A DNA stretch of 64,000 nt from the NCBI RefSeq assembly GCF_012911935.1, contig NZ_JAAXLA010000034.1, positions 1 to 64,000 of the forward strand, in the 5' to 3' direction. Numbering within the stretch: position 1 is the stretch's first letter; each line of letters begins with the position of its first letter. Below the pieces are notes generated by a model. It saw only the letters and a program-made list of their open reading frames with translations, did not search any database and was not told where the DNA came from. A program made the position numbers and the translations under genes. Positions 61,627 through 64,000 of this stretch are shown here, in pieces. Origin of the DNA: Pseudonocardia acidicola. GTDB taxonomy: Bacteria > Actinomycetota > Actinomycetes > Mycobacteriales > Pseudonocardiaceae.

Positions 61627-62817
61627 ATGGCGGTATCGGAAGACTCGGGCGTCGCCGGCGCGACTGCCGAGGCCGGCCACCATCCGTCGGTCGCCCAGCC
61701 GCACGGTGAGGACGAGGGGCCGGTGGTCGACGCGGAGGCCGTCGCGGCCCGGATCAGCACCGACGAGGCCCCGATGGGCGGGCTCGGGCGGCCGCTGGAT
61801 CGCCGGTCCCCGTTCCTCGTGGGGGTGGCCGGTGCGGCCGGCGTGGCGGTCACGGTCGGCCTGGTCGAGATGATCATCAGCGCCCGCGATGTGCTGGTGC
61901 TGATCGGGTTGGCGTTGTTCATCGCGGTGGGCCTGGAGCCCGCGGTGTCCTGGCTGGTCCGGCGCGGACTGCCGCGCCTGGCGGGGGTCGCCTGTGTCGT
62001 CGTGGGCTTCCTCGCCGCCGTCGGGGGCTTCGCCGCGGCCGCCATCCCACCGTTGGTCAGCCAGGCGACCGCCTTCGTGGCGCAAATGCCGCGCTATCTG
62101 CAGGAGATGACCGACCGCAACTCGCTCGTCGGGCAGATCAACGCCCGGTTCCACGTGCAGCAGAGCGCCGAGCAAGCTCTCAACGGCGATGCCGGCAGCA
62201 TCGCCGGCGGCCTGCTGGGCGCCGGCGTGGTCGTGTTCAACGCGGTGACCTCCACGCTGGTGGTCATGGTGCTGACCGTGTATTTCCTGGGGTCGCTGCC
62301 GGGGCTGCGCGCCGGGCTGTACCGGTTGGTCCCGAACTCCCGGCGCCCACGAGCGATCCTGATCGGAGACCAGATCGCCGCCAGGGTCGGCGGCTACCTG
62401 CTCGGCAACCTGGCGGTCTCACTGATCGCCGCGACGCTCACCTTCATCTGGTTGCTGATCTTCGGGGTGCCCTACCCGTTGCTGTTGGCGATCGCGGTCG
62501 CACTCCTCGACCTCATCCCGGTCGTCGGTTCCACCGCGGCCGGTGTCCTGGTCTGCCTGGTCGCGCTGACCGTGTCCCTCCCGGTGGCCGTGGGCACCGC
62601 CGGGTTCTTCGTCGTCTACCGGCTCGTCGAGGACTACCTGCTGGTCCCCAAGATCATCGGCACGGTGGTGAAGGTGTCCGCGTTGGCGACCGTCGTCGCG
62701 GTCCTGCTCGGCGGAGTGCTGTTCGGCGTCATCGGGGCTCTGGTCGCCATCCCCATCGCCGCCGCGGTCCAACTGATCGTCCGCGAGACCGTGCTGCCGC
62801 GGCTCGACCGCGCCTGA
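61627..62817 (+). CDS. AI-2E family permease (UPF0118)
   Basis: The 396-residue product has a hydrophilic N-terminal 60 residues and about eight helices with the family motifs FIAVGLEPAVSWLVRRGLPR and the C-terminal PKIIGTVVKVSALATVVAVLLGGVLFGVIGALVAIPIAA. Members export autoinducer-2 or Na+ or have other substrates. Substrate here unknown. Confidence 0.88.
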   Translation: MAVSEDSGVAGATAEAGHHPSVAQPHGEDEGPVVDAEAVAARISTDEAPMGGLGRPLDRRSPFLVGVAGAAGVAVTVGLVEMIISARDVLVLIGLALFIAVGLEPAVSWLVRRGLPRLAGVACVVVGFLAAVGGFAAAAIPPLVSQATAFVAQMPRYLQEMTDRNSLVGQINARFHVQQSAEQALNGDAGSIAGGLLGAGVVVFNAVTSTLVVMVLTVYFLGSLPGLRAGLYRLVPNSRRPRAILIGDQIAARVGGYLLGNLAVSLIAATLTFIWLLIFGVPYPLLLAIAVALLDLIPVVGSTAAGVLVCLVALTVSLPVAVGTAGFFVVYRLVEDYLLVPKIIGTVVKVSALATVVAVLLGGVLFGVIGALVAIPIAAAVQLIVRETVLPRLDRA

Positions 62818-62864
62818 ACCGGGCCGGCGCCGCGAGCCGGCGGCGTGCCGGCCCGGGCGAGAGC

Positions 62865-63197
62865 TTAGGTGGCGGCCTCGTCGGCGTCGCTGTCGGTGGC
62901 GAGAAGCTGTTCGGTGGCGGCGACGATGATCTGCCGGGCGGCGGCGTCGGTGAGCCCCAGGGTGTGGGCGAGGGTGTGCTGGTCGGCGCCGGAGAGGGCG
63001 AGCTGGACCGCGGCCCAGACGGTCTCCAGCGGAGCGTCGAGATCGGCGAGGGTGTCGGGGAGGCCGGTGTCGGACCAGCGGCCGGAATGCTCGCGCGCGA
63101 CCGTGCGGGCGGGGAGTTCCGCGATGTCGGCCCACCGATCAGGGGTGGGGCGGTCGTCGGCGTCTGCGGGGGGATTCGGGGTCGCGTCCATGGCCAT
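62865..63197 (-). CDS. Hypothetical acidic protein
   Basis: The 110-residue product is acidic with predicted helices in its second half (VWAAVQLALSG and HTLAHTLGLTDAAARQIIVAATEQLL), the latter resembling a helix-turn-helix. The start is supported by a GAGGAG site 7 bases upstream. No family is recognised. Confidence 0.55.
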   Translation of the reverse strand: MAMDATPNPPADADDRPTPDRWADIAELPARTVAREHSGRWSDTGLPDTLADLDAPLETVWAAVQLALSGADQHTLAHTLGLTDAAARQIIVAATEQLLATDSDADEAAT

Positions 63198-63222
63198 GAC
63201 CTGCTCCTCTGCACTCGGATGA

Positions 63223-63381
63223 TCATCTTGTCGGTCGGTCCCGGCCCAGCCGCGTGGTGGTGACGACCACCGTCACGAGGAGCGCCACGTCCGCCACCGC
63301 GGAGACCACGTCCAGCACCGGCACATGGTGGATCCGCGCGGCCGCGGCCAGGCTCAGTACCAGGATCCAGCCCGCGGGCAC
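63223..63381 (-). other. Short membrane-helix ORF or fragment
   Basis: On the minus strand a frame with strong third-position G/C encodes two hydrophobic helices (AGWILVLSLAAAA and DVVSAVADVALLVTVVVTT) ending RDRPTR. The only start in it is a GTG without a ribosome site, and the frame stays open upstream to about 63440 without a clear start. It may be a remnant of a membrane protein or a small unrecognised gene. Confidence 0.35.
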
Positions 63382-63478
63382 CGGCAACAGCAGGACCGCA
63401 CGTGCCCGACCCCGGTGACCGCGCCCAACCGCAGCACCATCTCCGCCCGGGTCGCGCCGGGTGATCTACCGTCGCCCC

Positions 63479-64000
63479 ATGCGGAAGGTGTTCGTCATCG
63501 GGATCGGCGCGGGGGATCCCGACCACATCACGGTTCAGGCCGTCAAGGCGATGAACCGGGTCGACGTGTTCTTCGTGATCGACAAGGGCGGCGTCAAGGA
63601 CGACCTGACCGGGCTGCGCACCGAGTTGCTCGCCCGGCACGTCGGGCACGACCGCTACCGCGTGGTCGAGGCGGCCGACCCCGAGCGGGACCGCTCCGCC
63701 GAGGCGTACCGGGACGCGGTCGTCGACTGGCAGGACCGGCGCGCGGAGATCTACCAGCGCATGATCACCGACGAGCTCGGTGCGGACCAGGTCGGCGCCT
63801 TCCTGGTCTGGGGCGACCCGTCGCTCTACGACGGCACCCTGCGGCTGCTCGACCGGATCGCCGCCCGCGGCGAGGTCGAGTTCGAGGTCGAGAGCATTCC
63901 GGGGATCAGCAGCGTGCAGGCCCTCGCCGCGGCGCACCGGCTCATCCTGAACCGGATCGGCCGGCCCGTGCTGATCACCACCGGGCGCCGGATCGCCGCG
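63479..64000 (+). CDS. cobF: Precorrin-6A synthase (deacetylating), 3' end outside the window
   Basis: The visible 174 residues begin MRKVFVIGIGAGDPDHITVQ, the SAM-binding start of tetrapyrrole methylases, with the CobF-specific FFVIDKGGVKDDL and LVWGDPSLYDGTLRLLDRI blocks. CobF methylates C1 of precorrin-5 and releases the acetyl group in aerobic cobalamin synthesis. The reading frame runs off the right edge. Confidence 0.92.
   Translation, partial: MRKVFVIGIGAGDPDHITVQAVKAMNRVDVFFVIDKGGVKDDLTGLRTELLARHVGHDRYRVVEAADPERDRSAEAYRDAVVDWQDRRAEIYQRMITDELGADQVGAFLVWGDPSLYDGTLRLLDRIAARGEVEFEVESIPGISSVQALAAAHRLILNRIGRPVLITTGRRIAA

Noticed and set aside
1..64000. tRNA, rRNA, insertion sequences, phage or integrase genes
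   Set aside because: None was recognised by inspection on either strand; there are no transposase motifs or flanking direct repeats, so the decayed genes are not attributed to a mobile element.

Overview
The window is about 73-75% G+C with very strong G/C preference at third codon positions, frequent GTG starts, tightly packed convergent and divergent genes, F420-type and MurT/GatD-type genes, and many homologues of mycobacterial dormancy proteins. This points to the chromosome of a high-GC actinomycete, most likely of the Pseudonocardiaceae (Pseudonocardia or Amycolatopsis type). That placement is inferred from gene content; no rRNA or tRNA gene was seen.

Layout. Positions 1-10.8 kb hold an atypical SDR, a MEDS/HATPase anti-sigma-like regulator, an adenosine-binding family protein, a long RafH-type ribosome hibernation factor, a PhoU-like protein, a fused HyuA-HyuB/5-oxoprolinase, an amphi-Trp protein, a ferritin-like/VIT1 iron transporter and a methyltransferase. 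Positions 11-16 kb hold the regulatory core: an ECF-like sigma factor, a DevS-like GAF-GAF protein whose phospho-acceptor His is replaced by Asn and whose ATPase domain is absent, an Rv1733c-like membrane protein, a DevR/DosR-type response regulator and a persulfide-dioxygenase/rhodanese. Positions 16-35 kb carry murT-gatD, an MBL hydrolase, a cupin, a KimA-like permease, a second HPF-like protein, the cytochrome bd operon cydABDC with mscS, an MFS transporter with an unusual C-terminal tail, a 2-hydroxyacid dehydrogenase and a decayed glutathionyl-hydroquinone reductase. Positions 35-59 kb form a dense stress island: eight universal stress proteins, three Acg-type nitroreductase homologues, two CBS proteins, a DUF1876 (Rv1738-like) protein, an Rv2004c-like kinase/ATPase, a DUF2267 protein, an F420-dependent oxidoreductase, a flippase-like protein and a GNAT/acyl-CoA-synthetase fusion. 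Positions 59-64 kb return to more general functions: tatB, membrane proteins, a VWA protein, an AI-2E family permease and the start of cobF.

How the parts may work together. Homologues of many Mycobacterium tuberculosis DosR-regulon proteins (USPs, Acg, Rv1733c, Rv1738, Rv2004c, RafH) lie around a DosR-type response regulator. A family of 14-bp imperfect palindromes close to GGG(A/T)C-N4-GGCCC occurs repeatedly in the intergenic regions in front of these genes. I read the window as a hypoxia/dormancy stress regulon in which translation is slowed (three ribosome-hibernation-type proteins), respiration is moved to cytochrome bd, and USPs and flavoproteins are induced. The box assignment is inference from geometry and position. 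The puzzling element is that the only DevS-like sensor here appears unable to act as a kinase.

Genome decay is visible in several places: an MFS tail, a SulP/STAS tail, an internally deleted and frameshifted glutathionyl-hydroquinone reductase, and a short membrane-protein fragment.
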